NCBI GenBank assembly: GCA_020002185.1
Contig: CM034543.1
Span: forward strand, 347,501 to 411,500
Source of the DNA: Paraescarpia echinospica
Lineage: Eukaryota; Annelida; Polychaeta; Sabellida; Siboglinidae
Length of the DNA: 64,000 nucleotides
Direction: 5' to 3'
In this document: piece by piece, positions 21,210 to 31,755 of the stretch
Numbering within the stretch: the stretch's first letter is position 1
Layout: every line of letters begins with the position of its first letter
Program-made: the position numbers and the translations under genes
The notes under the pieces: generated by a model
What the model saw: only the letters and a program-made list of their open reading frames with translations
What the model was told of the DNA's origin: nothing
Database searches by the model: none

Positions 21210-21344
21210 AATAGTACACAATTTCACCGCCATTTAAAAACTTTATAATAACCTCACGTCCTCAGCATTGCGTATCTGCTAACAAGAGTTAGTGTACGAA
21301 CTCGGACGCATTCAGTGACACATGCGCCAACTTTGGGGAGAGTC

Positions 21345-21544
21345 TGGCAATATATCCTCCTAGGTGTCGTCTATCTATGTGTTCGTTCGTTTCCTTCGAG
21401 CAATGGCCACTGATCTACCAATTGGCGATTCATATAAAAACACAACGGTAGTTATTTTGTGTTATTGGCTTACTACGTGTTTCCTGCTGTTGGTTAACTA
21501 TCCTCCAGAGGGCGCTAATGTAGCTCAAGGGCCGAGATACACTA
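21345..21544 (+). repeat. ~200-bp dispersed repeat ending in CCAGAGGGCGC
   Basis: Shared with 54198-54392 and, in more diverged form, with 23935-24165: CTCCTAGGTGTCGTC..., ATTGGCGATTCAT, ...GTTATTTTG and CCAGAGGGCGCYA. The GC-rich CCAGAGGGCGC box is kept in all three. Confidence 0.65.
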
Positions 21545-21683
21545 TATACTAGAAGCTGGCGTGACGTCATAATCACGTAAACTTGAAAACTTTCGACGGC
21601 GTCGGGGCTAATAGGTGTCAGTCTGACGTATTCGAAAGTTTTCAAGTTTACGTGATTAGGACTTCACGCCAGCTTCGAGTATA
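21545..21683. repeat. 139-bp near-perfect hairpin (foldback) element
   Basis: Arms of about 50 bp are inverted copies: TATACTAGAAGCTGGCGTGA and TCACGTAAACTTGAAAACTT on the left, mirrored by TTTCAAGTTTACGTGATTAG and CACGCCAGCTTCGAGTATA on the right. A ~38-bp loop includes CGGCGTCGGGGCTAATAGG. Copy 2 (55343-55465) keeps the loop and right arm and lost the outer left arm. It could be a very small MITE, a cruciform or an RNA hairpin. Confidence 0.85.
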
Positions 21684-21727
21684 GCCTAGTCGGTGTTGCG
21701 TATACACTGTAGTCGGGTTGAGTATTC

Positions 21728-21780
21728 TCTGGTCTGCTTTGGTCTGGTCTGATCTGGTCTGGTCTGGTCTGGTCTGGTCG
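21728..21780 (+). repeat. (TGGTC)n pentanucleotide-type short repeat
   Basis: About ten CTGGT/TGGTC units with TTGGTC and TGATC variants; a shorter version sits at 55513-55545 in copy 2. Confidence 0.85.
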
Positions 21781-21847
21781 GACGAAACGTGCCAGTGATG
21801 TATACGTTACCTGGACATCTATAGCACGCCGTAATAGACGACTGCAT

Positions 21848-22215
21848 ACAATGTTATGTATCAATTCATTTTGCGTACAGGAAGTAAATACCTCGTACAG
21901 GAAGTAAATACCTCGATACAATGTTACGTATCAATTCCCTTTGTAGTACAGGAAGTAAGTACCTCAAAACATTTCCTCACAATGTTATGTACCAATTCAC
22001 TTTGTAGAACAAGAAGTAAGTACCTCAAAACATTCTCTCACAATGTTATGTATCAATTCACTTTGTAGTACAAGAAGTAAGTACCTCAAAACATTCCCTC
22101 ACAATGTTATGCATCAATTCACTTTATAGTACAAGATGTAAGTACCTCAAAACATTCCCTCACAATGTTATGTATCAATTTACTTTGTAGTACAGGAAGT
22201 AAGTACCTCAATACA
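21848..22215 (+). repeat. ~62-bp tandem repeat, six units
   Basis: Units share ACAATGTTATGTATCAATTC, ACTTTGTAGTACAAGAAGTA and AGTACCTCAAAACATTCCCT. Starts are at about 21848, 21917, 21980, 22042, 22102 and 22163. Copy 2 has about three or four units at 56850-57015 with different variants. Confidence 0.88.
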
Positions 22216-22499
22216 GGTTTTTTCGTAGCATTATTGAGCTTTTCCAGCATGTTACACTCACACACATAAAAACTGCAATAACGTAAAAAAATACTCTACA
22301 TTTCTGTTGATATCCAGTGGCATATCTGTTGACGGCAGTGATAGTTATAAAAGTACACCAAACAAAAGAAATTATTTGACATTGTCGAATCCCGCAATTA
22401 TTCAAATCTCAAAATTTCAAATTGCAGTAAGGTGAACTCTATCCTAAATGTATTAGTACATCCAGCTACGTATTTGGAGATTGTATTATTATCTTTAAC

Positions 22500-22800
22500 G
22501 TAAAAGTAGTTCTTGTATTGCGCAGGACTGCTCAAAGCGCTTCACACTTTACTCCCTGGCAGACCTGTTCAATTGAACACCATCTCGACTTCTCTGGGAA
22601 GTGGGAAGCACGCAGCCATGCTTCAATTAAGGCACGAACACTATTCGTACACAAATATCCACCAATATCTATGGCCAGGTACTCATTCATACAGCTGAGT
22701 GAACTGGAGAAACGTAGAGTGAACGAACTTCCCCAAGGATTCGAATTCGGGTTCTCTCAGTCGAGAGTCCGAAGCTCTACCCACTGCACCACCGCGCTCC
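22500..22800 (-). mobile_element. tRNA-derived SINE (complete head)
   Basis: On the minus strand the element starts GGAGCGCGGTGGTGCAGTGG at 22800. This is a tRNA-like A box (GGTGCAGTGGGTAGAGC), with a B box (the AATTCGAATCC region, GWTCRANNC type) near 22742-22752. The body includes CACTCAGCTGTATGAATGAG and GAGAAGTCGAGATGGTGTTC. The tail, AGCGCTTTGAGCAGTCCTGC followed by GCAATACAAGAA, resembles the GCGCTATA-type 3' ends of L2-group LINEs. Such tails are the usual means by which a SINE borrows LINE enzymes; here that is an inference. The copy at 57275-57588 is at the matching position of the other duplicate. Confidence 0.88.
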
Positions 22801-23420
22801 ACTTTACGATGAAATAAACAACATTAAATTCCACCGATCCAATATCTGGTCCTACAGCCTTTTGAAATGTAGACCCTCAGGATTATCCCAAGAGGGTGAA
22901 ATTTAAAATAGTCCAACTCACAACATAATTATTTATGCTGTCATTTTTCTATTGCAGATCGTCGGGAATCAACGTTCAATTGGATCCTAAAAAGGTGGCT
23001 GCAGAATTGTTCGCATTCCTTCCGTAAAAAGGTAAAACAAGCCTAGAGATGATAATAAACTTAGTCTCGCTTAATTAACTCTCGCCTGGCAGCGTGACTT
23101 CGCAGAAAAAAAGAATCTGGTGACAGATACCCATATGACTGTTACAAGACGTCACTTTTTCTCAGTGATTGAGCCTGTAGCGGTTTTAGTTTATTTTAAC
23201 CCGTGTGGTGGCGCCTCGGTACTATCGAGTACAGTGCATGCTGAATCTACGCAGCGTGCCTGTGTGACGCTGTGGCTGGTGTAGATGGTAGACGTAGTAT
23301 ATGGATGACCCTTACGTTTGCAATCAAAGAAAATAAGCCATAGTTTCCATTATTTGTGGAATAACAACAAATCTGGAAATTTGTGTAAGCTACATTTTAT
23401 TGGTTATTGTACATAGTTGC

Positions 23421-24224
23421 AAAAAGTTAAGAACTTACAGTATTGTTTTGTTGGTTGTGACTTACGTTTGAGTGACCGAATAAATTTATAAAAAAAAATT
23501 CAAATGGCGTCGACAATTGTATTGTTTAATAAAGAAACGTCTCAAATGAACAACACCGTATGCAGAGAAAACACGCTGCTGTTACCAACATCCGACCCAC
23601 TGCAGTCGTCATTGCCTTCCCAGAATACTTCACAAACGTCTTCACATGTATGCCTCGATACAGAAACGCATGCACGCAAACATTGCCAATGTACATCATC
23701 ATACACAGGTCCAAACCTTAATCATAACTCTTATATGCTGCTATGTACAATAATATTTACCTAATTGATCCTACCCTATACGTCATTTTGGCATTTGATG
23801 TTATTCCGTAAATCAAGCTTTTGCCAAATTACCGGTCACAAGGTTCGGCCGGCAGAATAATAAACGTAAGTCACGGGAACATAATAGTTCGTCTTTAGAG
23901 CCGTGTCTATATTAATACGCTGATTGCGGGTGGCAGCTTGGGTGTATCTTCTCCCAGGTGCCGTCGTCCACTCACCTATTTCTATGTCCATTCACGTTGT
24001 TGGACTATTGACCTCTGATTTACCTAATAGCGATATATTAACAAATACAAAGATGGTTATTTAGTATTATCTGCTTGTGTGTTTACGATATGCGCTTGTA
24101 CCGGTCGGAGAACCATGACAATAGTGAGCTAAGTGAATCCCCAGAGGGCGCCACTGTGGCGTTATTGTCGCACCGAAGGCCGTGATAGGAAAAATCTTAT
24201 CTTAAGTCGCCTGTCGGATCAAAA
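23421..24224. other. Mostly non-coding; diverged CCAGAGGGCGC repeat at 23935-24165
   Basis: An 86-codon frame at 23504-23764 starts in an acceptable context (CAAATGG) but shows no known domain and has no copy elsewhere in the window. It is left uncalled. 23935-24165 is a diverged relative of the dispersed repeat at 21345-21544. Confidence 0.4.
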
Positions 24225-24616
24225 CCTTAGTACATAATTACGGGTATGTTACGTTTCCTAATTGTATCTGTCCTTTGATGAAACTGTTGTGTTACTGCAG
24301 TTTAGACAGACGTATAATGAAAACCTTAGTACAGAATTACGGGTATGTTACGTTTCCTAATTGTATATGTCCTTTGATGAAACTGTTGTGTTACTGCAGC
24401 TTAGTCAGACGTATAATGAAAACCTCAGTACATAATTACAGGTATGTTATGTTTCCTAATTGTATATGTCCTTTGATGAAACTGTTGTGTTACTGCAGCT
24501 TAGACAGACGTATAATGAAAACCTTAGTACATAATTACGGGTATGTTACGTTTCCTAATTGTATGTGTCCTTTGATGAAACTGTTGTGTTACTGCAGCTA
24601 AGACAGACGTATAATG
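24225..24616 (+). repeat. 99-bp tandem repeat, four units
   Basis: Units start at about 24225, 24324, 24423 and 24522 with CCTTAGTACATAATTACGGG; they contain TTTGATGAAACTGTTGTGTT and CTGCAGCTTAGACAGACGTA. The unit is 33 codons long, which alone explains the open frame here. Units are very similar, suggesting recent expansion. Confidence 0.93.
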
Positions 24617-24929
24617 AAAACGAAGAAAAGTTGAGGTACACAAATACCGGAAAACCAAAACCGTACGTTTTTTATTTGAACTTGAAATACAGAATAAATA
24701 TTAGGCCATATTTATAGTGGTCTTTGGACAGATGGCGTTGGACAGAAAACTATGGACGGAAAAGACTCAGTGAGTGGTTCAGCTTTACTTTGTACCTGAC
24801 CCTCACCTCATCAACAAGGAGGAGGGCAATAATGGACCTATTAACTACTCACATGTATTGACCATTGATGTCGGAACGGGGTGAATATTCACGGGGTGAG
24901 ACTGGAGGAAAACGTCTAACTCAACCCCC

Positions 24930-25535
24930 TTGAGGAATATCTGTAAACCTCCAACAACTGCACCCCTTGAGGCTTCTTCGGAAACCTCCAACTGCACCCC
25001 TTGAGGCTTCTTCGGAAACCTCCAACTGCACCCCTTGAGGCTTCTTTGGAAACCTCCAACTGCACCCCTTGAGGCTTCTTCGGAAACCTCCAACTGCACC
25101 CCTTGAGTCTTCTTCGGAAACCTCCAACTGCACCCCTTGAGTCTTCTTCGGAAACCTCCAACTGCACCCCTTGAGGCTTCTTTGGAAACCTCCAACTGCA
25201 CCCCTTGAGTCTTCTTCGGAAACCTCCAACTGCACCCCTTGAGTCTTCTTCGGAAACCTCCAACTGCACCCCTTGAGGCTTCTTTGGAAACCTCCAACTG
25301 CACCCCTTGAGTCTTCTTCGGAAACCTCCAACTGCACCCCTTGAGTCTTCTTCGGAAACCTCCAACTGCACCACTTGAGTCTTCTTTGGAAACCTCCAAC
25401 TGCACCCCTTGAGTCTTCTTCGGAAACCTCCAACTGCACCACTTGAGTCTTCTTTGGAAACCTCCAACTGCACCCCTTGAGGCTTCTTCGGAAACCTCCA
25501 AATGCACCCCTTGAGGCTTCTTCGGAAACCTCGCA
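24930..25535 (-). repeat. 34-bp tandem repeat, about 18 units
   Basis: Unit CTTCTTCGGAAACCTCCAAC followed by TGCACCCCTTGAGK. Variants alternate GAGG/GAGT and TTCGG/TTTGG. The unit is not a multiple of three, yet none of its minus-strand frames contains a stop, so all three frames stay open through the array, with a 34-residue super-repeat. No start context, splice site or flanking domain supports a real protein. Confidence 0.93.
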
Positions 25536-26214
25536 AAGTACTCAAACTTCAAACTACCATCCAGCACTCGCTTTCACACTTAGAACGATTCTTGTTTTCG
25601 TTTTATGACAATGCAAACACTGTTTGACCTTGTTGTTGAGAAAACAAAACCACGTTAAAGTCCAACACACACTGAGAAAGCCAACAACAAACATCACAAG
25701 ACAGTCTCTGACTTGGAATCCTCAAGGAAAAAGAAGGCGAGGAAGGCCAATAAACACCTAACGAAGGGACACGGCGACAGAAGTAGAGAGGAGTGGCCAC
25801 ACCTGGAAAGAACAAAGAAGACCGCCCAACGTCGTGTGCGCCGGAGAGTCGTCGTGGACGGCATATGCTCCCCTTAGAGCGAGGGACATAAGTAGGTATG
25901 TAAGTTCCACCACAAGATCATAGTAGTTGAAAAATAAAAATTCAGTTATCCAAACACCCGTTATTTGAAGAAAAAAAAGCCGTTGCGATTTCCCGTTCAG
26001 AAAACGGCATAACGGGTCTCTGGCTAAAGGCCTGCCGGTAGTGATATAATATGTGTGTCATCGAAAATTGTGTACATGTCTGAGCATGTGAGCACCTTCT
26101 ATTGAACGCTCTCAAAGATATTTTTCAGCAATGTTTGTCCTTTGATCAATACGATATTGATTACCAGTGCCTAGGTGGCGTACTGACGTACAACGTTTGT
26201 TTGATACCGGATCA
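25536..26214. other. Non-coding, nothing recognised
   Basis: No domain, repeat or structured element was identified. Short frames at 25603-25815 are unsupported. Confidence 0.4.
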
Positions 26215-26418
26215 GTTGCCGTTGCACCCACCATTCAACTAAGCAACAACTACTACACAAGGGATGATCTCATGTTTGTAAAGTTACCGTTGCACCCACC
26301 ATTCAACTAAGCAACGACTACTACACAAGGGATGATCTCATGTTTGTAAAGTTACCGTTGCACCCACCATTCAACTAAGCAACAACTACTACACAAGGGA
26401 TGATCTCATGTTCGTAAC
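26215..26418 (+). repeat. 68-bp tandem repeat, three units
   Basis: Units begin at about 26221, 26289 and 26357 with GTTGCACCCACCATTCAACT and contain ACTACTACACAAGGGATGAT. They are near-identical, so the array is young. Confidence 0.95.
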
Positions 26419-26994
26419 GTTAATAAAAACCTGATGCGTTTAGTATTGCTTAAACGGTAACACCCACGGTTAGATAATGTGGGACTCGCGGTTTTTACGA
26501 TCCAAAATTGTTATTACTGATGTCCCTCTTTCGGGCGGCCTCCCTGTTATGCAAAGATATTTTGACCGTATAAGAGGGAAGGCCGCTCTACAGGGGGACA
26601 CATAGTCAACCTCATATAGGACATATGACACAAAATACATGTATATTAATTGATATGGATATGTGGACAACCAATGCTTGTTTAACGTGTGCAAAGTCTT
26701 TTAACATAACGTAACCAAAATCTAACATGGCCGCGCCTAGCCAAAACGTGTTACCAACATAAGAAACATCGTGGGAAGTCATGTTCTATAGACACCGGTT
26801 TTCGACCGTTTACTTGTTGTTGCAGAGGGGTAGTCTGAAAATCTGACCGCTGGTAGCGTCTCGCGTGCGACCGTTCTAGGAGGGTTCGTTTACTTGTAAA
26901 AGAGTCAATGCAACATAAATCTGGCCGCTGATGACGGGTGGTCGTTGGCGAGAGTGACCGCTCTAGAGGGGGGTTTACTGTGGCATCAATAAGT
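26419..26994. other. Non-coding, nothing recognised
   Basis: Two loosely similar GACCGCT...TCTAG stretches lie at about 26840-26880 and 26925-26970. No gene is supported; the frame at 26470-26694 has no recognisable domain. Confidence 0.4.
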
Positions 26995-28095
26995 CAGAGA
27001 ACAACAGACCCAGTGAGTTTAACGTCAGTGATTTGAAAATTATTAGAAAGACTAATTAAAGATCACATGGTGGATTTTCTTGTTAAACATAATTTGTTAA
27101 ACCCATGTCAACATGGGTTTCTAAAAGCGAGGTCATCCTTAACAAATATGTTATGTTTTTTTGAAGAAATCACTAAGTGGGTAGACGAGGGATCACAAGT
27201 AGATATCATCTACCTACATTTTCAGAAAGCTTTCGACAACGTGCCACATCAAAGGTTGCTGCTTAAACTAAAGGCCCACGGCATAGGAAAACATTGTTTA
27301 GTTAACTGGATAGAAAAATGGGAAATTGACAGAAGACAACGGGTAGTAGTTGATGGGGAAGCTTCAAACTGGAAATCAGTATTGAATGGGGTTCCACAGG
27401 GATCAGTACTGGGACCTATATTATTCTTAATATATGTAAACGATTTGGACGATGATATAACAAGCAAGGTGTTGAAATTTGCTGATGATACAAAATTGTT
27501 TAGAAGGATTAAAAGTGATGGAGATAAACAGCATTTACAGGATGATCTTGACAGGTTGATCAAATGGTCTGAAAAATGGCAAATGTTGTTTAATTTTGGG
27601 AAATGTAAATGTCTGCACACGAAGATGTACAGTATACAATGGGAGGTTCTTAATACTGAGGGATCTTAGTTACGAAATAAAACTATGTGGTTTAACAACA
27701 CTAGAAACCAGGAGATTGAGAGGAGATCAGATAGAAGTGTTTAAAATATTGAATGGCTATGAAAATATTGATAGAAATGTTTTCTCAGTTAAGAAAGATA
27801 GAAAGACCAGAGGACATAAAGTTTCATTGGTAAACGAGCAGTGTAGATTAGATATAAGAAAGTTATCATTCTCACAAAGGACTCTAAATGAATGGAACAG
27901 ATTGTCTCCTGATTGTGTTGGTGCTAGTAGCGTGAATATGTTTAAAAATAAAATCGACACATACCTTAAAAGGGCGGTATACACGTAGATAAAAAGTATT
28001 GGACTCTCAATAACCCAAAAGGCTTCCTTGTCCATCTAGAGTAAATTTTCTGGATGGAAATCTTGTTAAATCTTGTTAAACCTTGTTAAATCAAT
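26995..28095 (+). mobile_element. CR1-like LINE fragment, copy 3, with internal deletion
   Basis: Plus-strand relative of the elements at 5100-6665 and 17669-19750. The frame 27067-27669 holds KHNLLNPCQHGFLKARSS, FQKAFDNVPHQRLLLKLK, NGVPQGSVLGPIL and KFADDTKLF. The frame 27596-27988 continues with RDLSYE, TLETRRLRGDQIEVFKILNG and FSQRTLNEWNRLSPD. Sequence between KCKCLHT and RDLSYE, present in copy 2, is deleted here. The 3' end keeps three copies of a 10-bp ATCTTGTTAA unit (about 28061-28091), followed by unrelated sequence. 5'-truncated. Confidence 0.92.
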
Positions 28096-28515
28096 TCGCA
28101 TTTCACTCGCTAGATGGGGCTACTATAGCCATTTATTTTCCCGCGATGCTTGGTGACGAGCGAACCACCCCCACGTAATTATTAAAAGGAGGCAATATGT
28201 TCCTATGTTTTCATTTATTAATTAAAACAATGTTCTTAAGACTATAATAATTATGTTGAAGGTCCGTCAAATTGTGTTTAATTAGCCCGTAGCAACGTTC
28301 GAAACTCAGAAGAGCATGTTCAAATGGTACACAAAACATGCAGTTTCAAAACAAGCTTTATTGTCAATGCTGCCTATCGGCGGCTGAGTTAACTATTTTA
28401 CCCTTTGATGTTCAACGATTTCCTATTTTCTAACATCCAATGCAGCAGACTTCCTGTTGCAAATTACTACGCCCGCTAATTCCGGGAAGGGGAACTGACT
28501 TGTTCTCGTTGACAT
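28096..28515. other. Non-coding, nothing recognised
   Basis: Mixed sequence with no supported feature. Confidence 0.4.
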
Positions 28516-28650
28516 TAACCTGGCGAACTTATGCGACAGTTCCTAAAACACATGCAATTCACAAAGAATGACTACTGCTAGTCTATATGGGTATTCTTAG
28601 TGATCGACGATGCGTGTCACCGGGCGGACCACAACTTTGTTGTCGTAATG
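28516..28650 (+). repeat. Duplicated segment, copy B, left block
   Basis: Matches 12775-12910, from TTAACCTGGCGAACTT to GTCACCGGGCGGACCACAAC and TTTGTTGTCG. After this point copy B continues with unrelated sequence until 31131. Confidence 0.8.
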
Positions 28651-29339
28651 GCGTTGGTATGTGAATATTGTTGACTATGGTTAGCCGTTTCTGGCATAAC
28701 TTTTTTGTTGGAGCACAGTCCGAATTAATTGAATGTGTGCTCCGAATTCCAACGGCAAATGTATAACAATATGATGTAACGAACAACAGTAGGGTTGCAA
28801 ATCACAAGGGTAAATAGCGAAGTTCACTTTTCGCAGCGGGATTACTTTATAGTAACCGATTGCATTATTTTTTTGACATGTTTTCAAAATTGTTCACACT
28901 TTTATGTGAGATATAAAACATATAATTGATAGTTAGATAGCTTATTTTTGAATTGTATAAACCATACATATAAACAGGTAGAATAAATAATAAAGTGATA
29001 TACAACTGATAAAATTTATTTATGATTATGCAATTGTATAATCACAAATAAGCATTCCCTTGGTTATTTAGACTTTACTGGTGTTGTGTCAGTATGGGGT
29101 TTTACCCAAACAATCAAGATGAATAAAGAGAAAAGTATAATGTTTTAACCGTATAATTCATTGCGAATTGGGAGGTTGTTGAAATTAAAAAGACGTAACA
29201 AAAATAAAACGGCACAAACGGCCAGCCATATTGCGCTTCTGCTCTGGTTTGTACTTCCGCCGGAATAGTTGTTTGCCTTTGTTGTACAACGCAAAGGGTC
29301 AGCTGAATAAGTTAAGCTGACGAATTATCGGTGCAACAA
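28651..29339. other. AT-rich non-coding stretch
   Basis: No repeat partner in the window and no recognisable domain. Confidence 0.4.
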
Positions 29340-29366
29340 TTTGAAGACTGAGGTAGCACTTTCACC

Positions 29367-29512
29367 ATGGCCACCGGAGGGGAAGACATACAAGAAGAAA
29401 CTATGACGCAGTACGTTCCAAAGAAAGGTTTTTTCAGTGGAGCAAAACAGAAACCGCGGAGGTTCGTTCTCACAGCGTGTTCGCTGCAATGTGAAAAGGT
29501 TTCCACAAAGGT
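29367..29512 (+). CDS. Candidate first exon of an unrecognised gene
   Basis: The ATG at 29367 sits in a near-ideal animal initiation context (TTTCACCATGG). The frame runs about 48 codons, starting MATGGEDIQEETMTQYVPKK and rich in Lys, Arg and Gln, to a consensus donor (CACAAAG/GTGAGT near 29512). Upstream GC-rich sequence with GCGGAAGTACAAACC-like ETS-type signals on the minus strand (29230-29260) could be a promoter. No domain is recognised. A possible continuation is a Myb/SANT-like frame at 29852-29983, but no clear acceptor joins them. Confidence 0.35.
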
Positions 29513-29739
29513 GAGTTGGTGGCTTAATAGTGATTGCCGTTTGTGTCACTTTATTACTTTATTTTCACATAAACTCTAACTCAGTAGAAAGAAAGCACGC
29601 CTTAGTATGCAAATACGATACAGGAGCCATCATAATTAAATTAATGTAATTGCCCACACTATACGGCCCACGTAAAAAAACACTATAGAAAAACCGTTGA
29701 CATCGGGTATAAATTTCCACTCCACCTTACGCAGCACAG

Positions 29740-29851
29740 GAAGATGTTGTTTTCCCAAGCACAATAGCGGAGTGGAATAGCCTACCCCATGAAGTGGTAT
29801 CTGCGACCATTCTGGATTCCTTTGAGTCCAGGCTCCACCGCCACCTCTGAA
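29740..29851 (+). mobile_element. LINE ORF C-terminal fragment
   Basis: About 37 codons reading FPSTIAEWNSLPHEVV, then LDSFESRL, and a stop at 29849-29851. The P-x-x-x-x-x-W-N-x-L-P...SFK/ESRL pattern is the C-terminal signature of CR1/Jockey-group reverse-transcriptase proteins. Only this tail is present. Confidence 0.7.
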
Positions 29852-29983
29852 CTTTATAAACACAAAACGAAAGTTGAGAAGAAAATAGATGATTTATTTT
29901 GGTCCGGAGCGGTGCTTACTTTAATATCTACCTATATGGCCATATTAGCGGAGAACAAACATGAATTACAAGAAGCGTAACAA
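29852..29983 (+). pseudogene. Possible Myb/SANT-like exon fragment
   Basis: The frame includes KVEKKIDDLFWSGAVLTLIS and TYMAILAENKHELQEA, then a stop, with QMWKDESEK just past it. The spacing of W, hydrophobic LTLI, Y and a downstream W-K resembles Myb/SANT-like DNA-binding domains of transposon partner proteins. The match is by eye and short, so this is tentative. Confidence 0.3.
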
Positions 29984-30397
29984 ATGTGGAAGGACGAGTC
30001 CGAGAAACGTTAGTGGAATATTGGCCTGATTAACACATAAATAATTCTGGTGGGACACCAGTATGAGGTGTCGAATAACAAGTATATGCTGGTGGCTTTG
30101 TATACACTGGCAGAATGGTTACCGATGACGCACGTTTGTAGGTAGGAGTGCGGTTATGTATGAATGCAATCAGGTTATAATATATAGAGGAAAGGAGAGA
30201 ACATTACGACAGATAAGAATATTTCAAATAAGTTGAAAGGGTAGATTGTGTATACCGTCGGCATATTTATGAGCTGGAGACGGTAGCATTGACAGAACAA
30301 CAATAACAAGTTTGCACAATTTGTGAGAACAAAGCAATCCGGAGAACCGCAGGAATAGAGAGGGTGGTGGATTGTGCGACATAAGAGAATGGGCGCG

Positions 30398-30616
<219 letters not shown>

Positions 30617-31130
30617 AAAAATTCAAAAGTAACAGATTGTGAACATATCGTACAGGGAGTATCCGCCGTTCTTTTTCAAATAACGTCACAGTCGGCATTT
30701 CTATATCACCCAAATACGAAAAGTAACCTCTGCTACTGAATTCCCGTCTCTAGCCGGCTCAATCTAGATCCCATTAAAAACCTCCGATATGAAAAATAAC
30801 GACGCTGGTAGTCGTTATGTAGTTTCTATGTGTCGCCCGCTCCGTTCAGACATGTATTTTAATGTTATTGTTGAACGTATTGACAATGCTACTCACATTA
30901 CGTAGGTTATGTGGCCTACCTCCGCTGACAGTCTTCAGTGAGAACGAGGACTTGATCTTAACCAAGCTACACCATTAATTAATGCTTGGTCCAGAAAAAA
31001 TAAGGTTTTACCTCGAATTAATTGCAACAAAAGGTTTTTTGCCTGATTCCTAATCAAAACGATGTCATGAACCCCCAAGGAAAAAAGTCCTAGGAAATCC
31101 CAGCCCGGGAAAAACCGTAAACAAAGAGAG
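30617..31130. other. Non-coding, nothing recognised
   Basis: No domain or repeat partner was identified before the right block of duplicated segment B begins. Confidence 0.4.
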
Positions 31131-31755
31131 AACAAACCAAAATGGCTGCCTAAAATCATATTTTTATTCACAACTTTGGATCTAAGTAAGGTAGATTCAT
31201 GATTTACAGTTTGTTTCTAATTGCTTTGGCGTCACAGAATCCAATAAATGCAATATGAACATCAGCTGATAGTTCCTAAGGGTCAAATGTGGAACTACAA
31301 GGTCAATACATTTAGATAAAACACAAATAATCCAGGACTAAAAGTTATATTTTTCCATATGCAGGGTACAAGAGAAACGAAGCTCAGTATCAACCTGACA
31401 AATGTGACAGCCGTGGAGGAGTTGGACGACGTAGTTTATGCATTCCAGGTAAATCATCATGGTGACAAGGCAGACCTTTGTACAATCATCGCAAGCCTGA
31501 GATGGTGACTATGTATACTACACCTGGCAGATATCCTACGCAATGTATGGATGTCAGCTGAATCAAACTAGTAATTCGTTTCGCCAGTCGGTCTCACAAA
31601 ATCTCTTACCTACTGGTTTGAATGTTTGTGTGTACATCCAATAGAATAGACAGAGGCGAGCAACTGTGCATCCATCTAATAATCAGTTAATTTATATATT
31701 TGAGTTTTTGACATATAACCTTGCAACGAATTTGATACTGTAAAATGCTCAACAT
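31131..31755 (+). repeat. Duplicated segment, copy B, right block (empty site of the L2-like insertion)
   Basis: Matches 12911-13182 joined to 16942-17375. It gives the uninterrupted sequence ATCAACCTGACAAATGTGAC, where copy A holds the retrotransposon. Confidence 0.9.
31365..31448 (+). CDS. 84-bp phase-symmetric exon-like segment
   Basis: Flanked by CATATGCAG acceptor and CATTCCAG/GTAAAT donor. The 28-codon frame starts GTRETKLSINLTNVTAVEEL and ends DDVVYAFQ. The same exon, split by a retrotransposon, lies at 13150-16998 and encodes a peptide with mostly conservative replacements. Both splice sites and frame are kept, which supports coding selection. Length 84 bp with both ends in phase 0 means it could be skipped or added without frameshift. 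The family is not recognised and neighbouring exons were not found; the upstream AAAATGGCTGCC stretch contains a stop in this copy. Confidence 0.5.

Larger units (their letters stand above)
17386..23420 (+). repeat. Long duplicated segment, copy 1
   Basis: Matches 47586-59240 in the same orientation, block by block: the TTAA MITE, AATAACGGGAATTGGAATA, the 45-bp tandem unit, the zinc-motif exon, the hairpin element, the TGGTC run, the 62-bp tandem repeats, the SINE, and GTAGATGGTAGACGTAGTAT near 23280. Once nested insertions are removed, each copy is about 4 kb. It may be a duplicated gene region or a very large dispersed repeat. Confidence 0.85.

Noticed and set aside
22742..22800. Functional tRNA gene
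   Set aside because: A and B boxes are present, but the sequence continues into a SINE body and no full cloverleaf with a proper acceptor stem could be traced.
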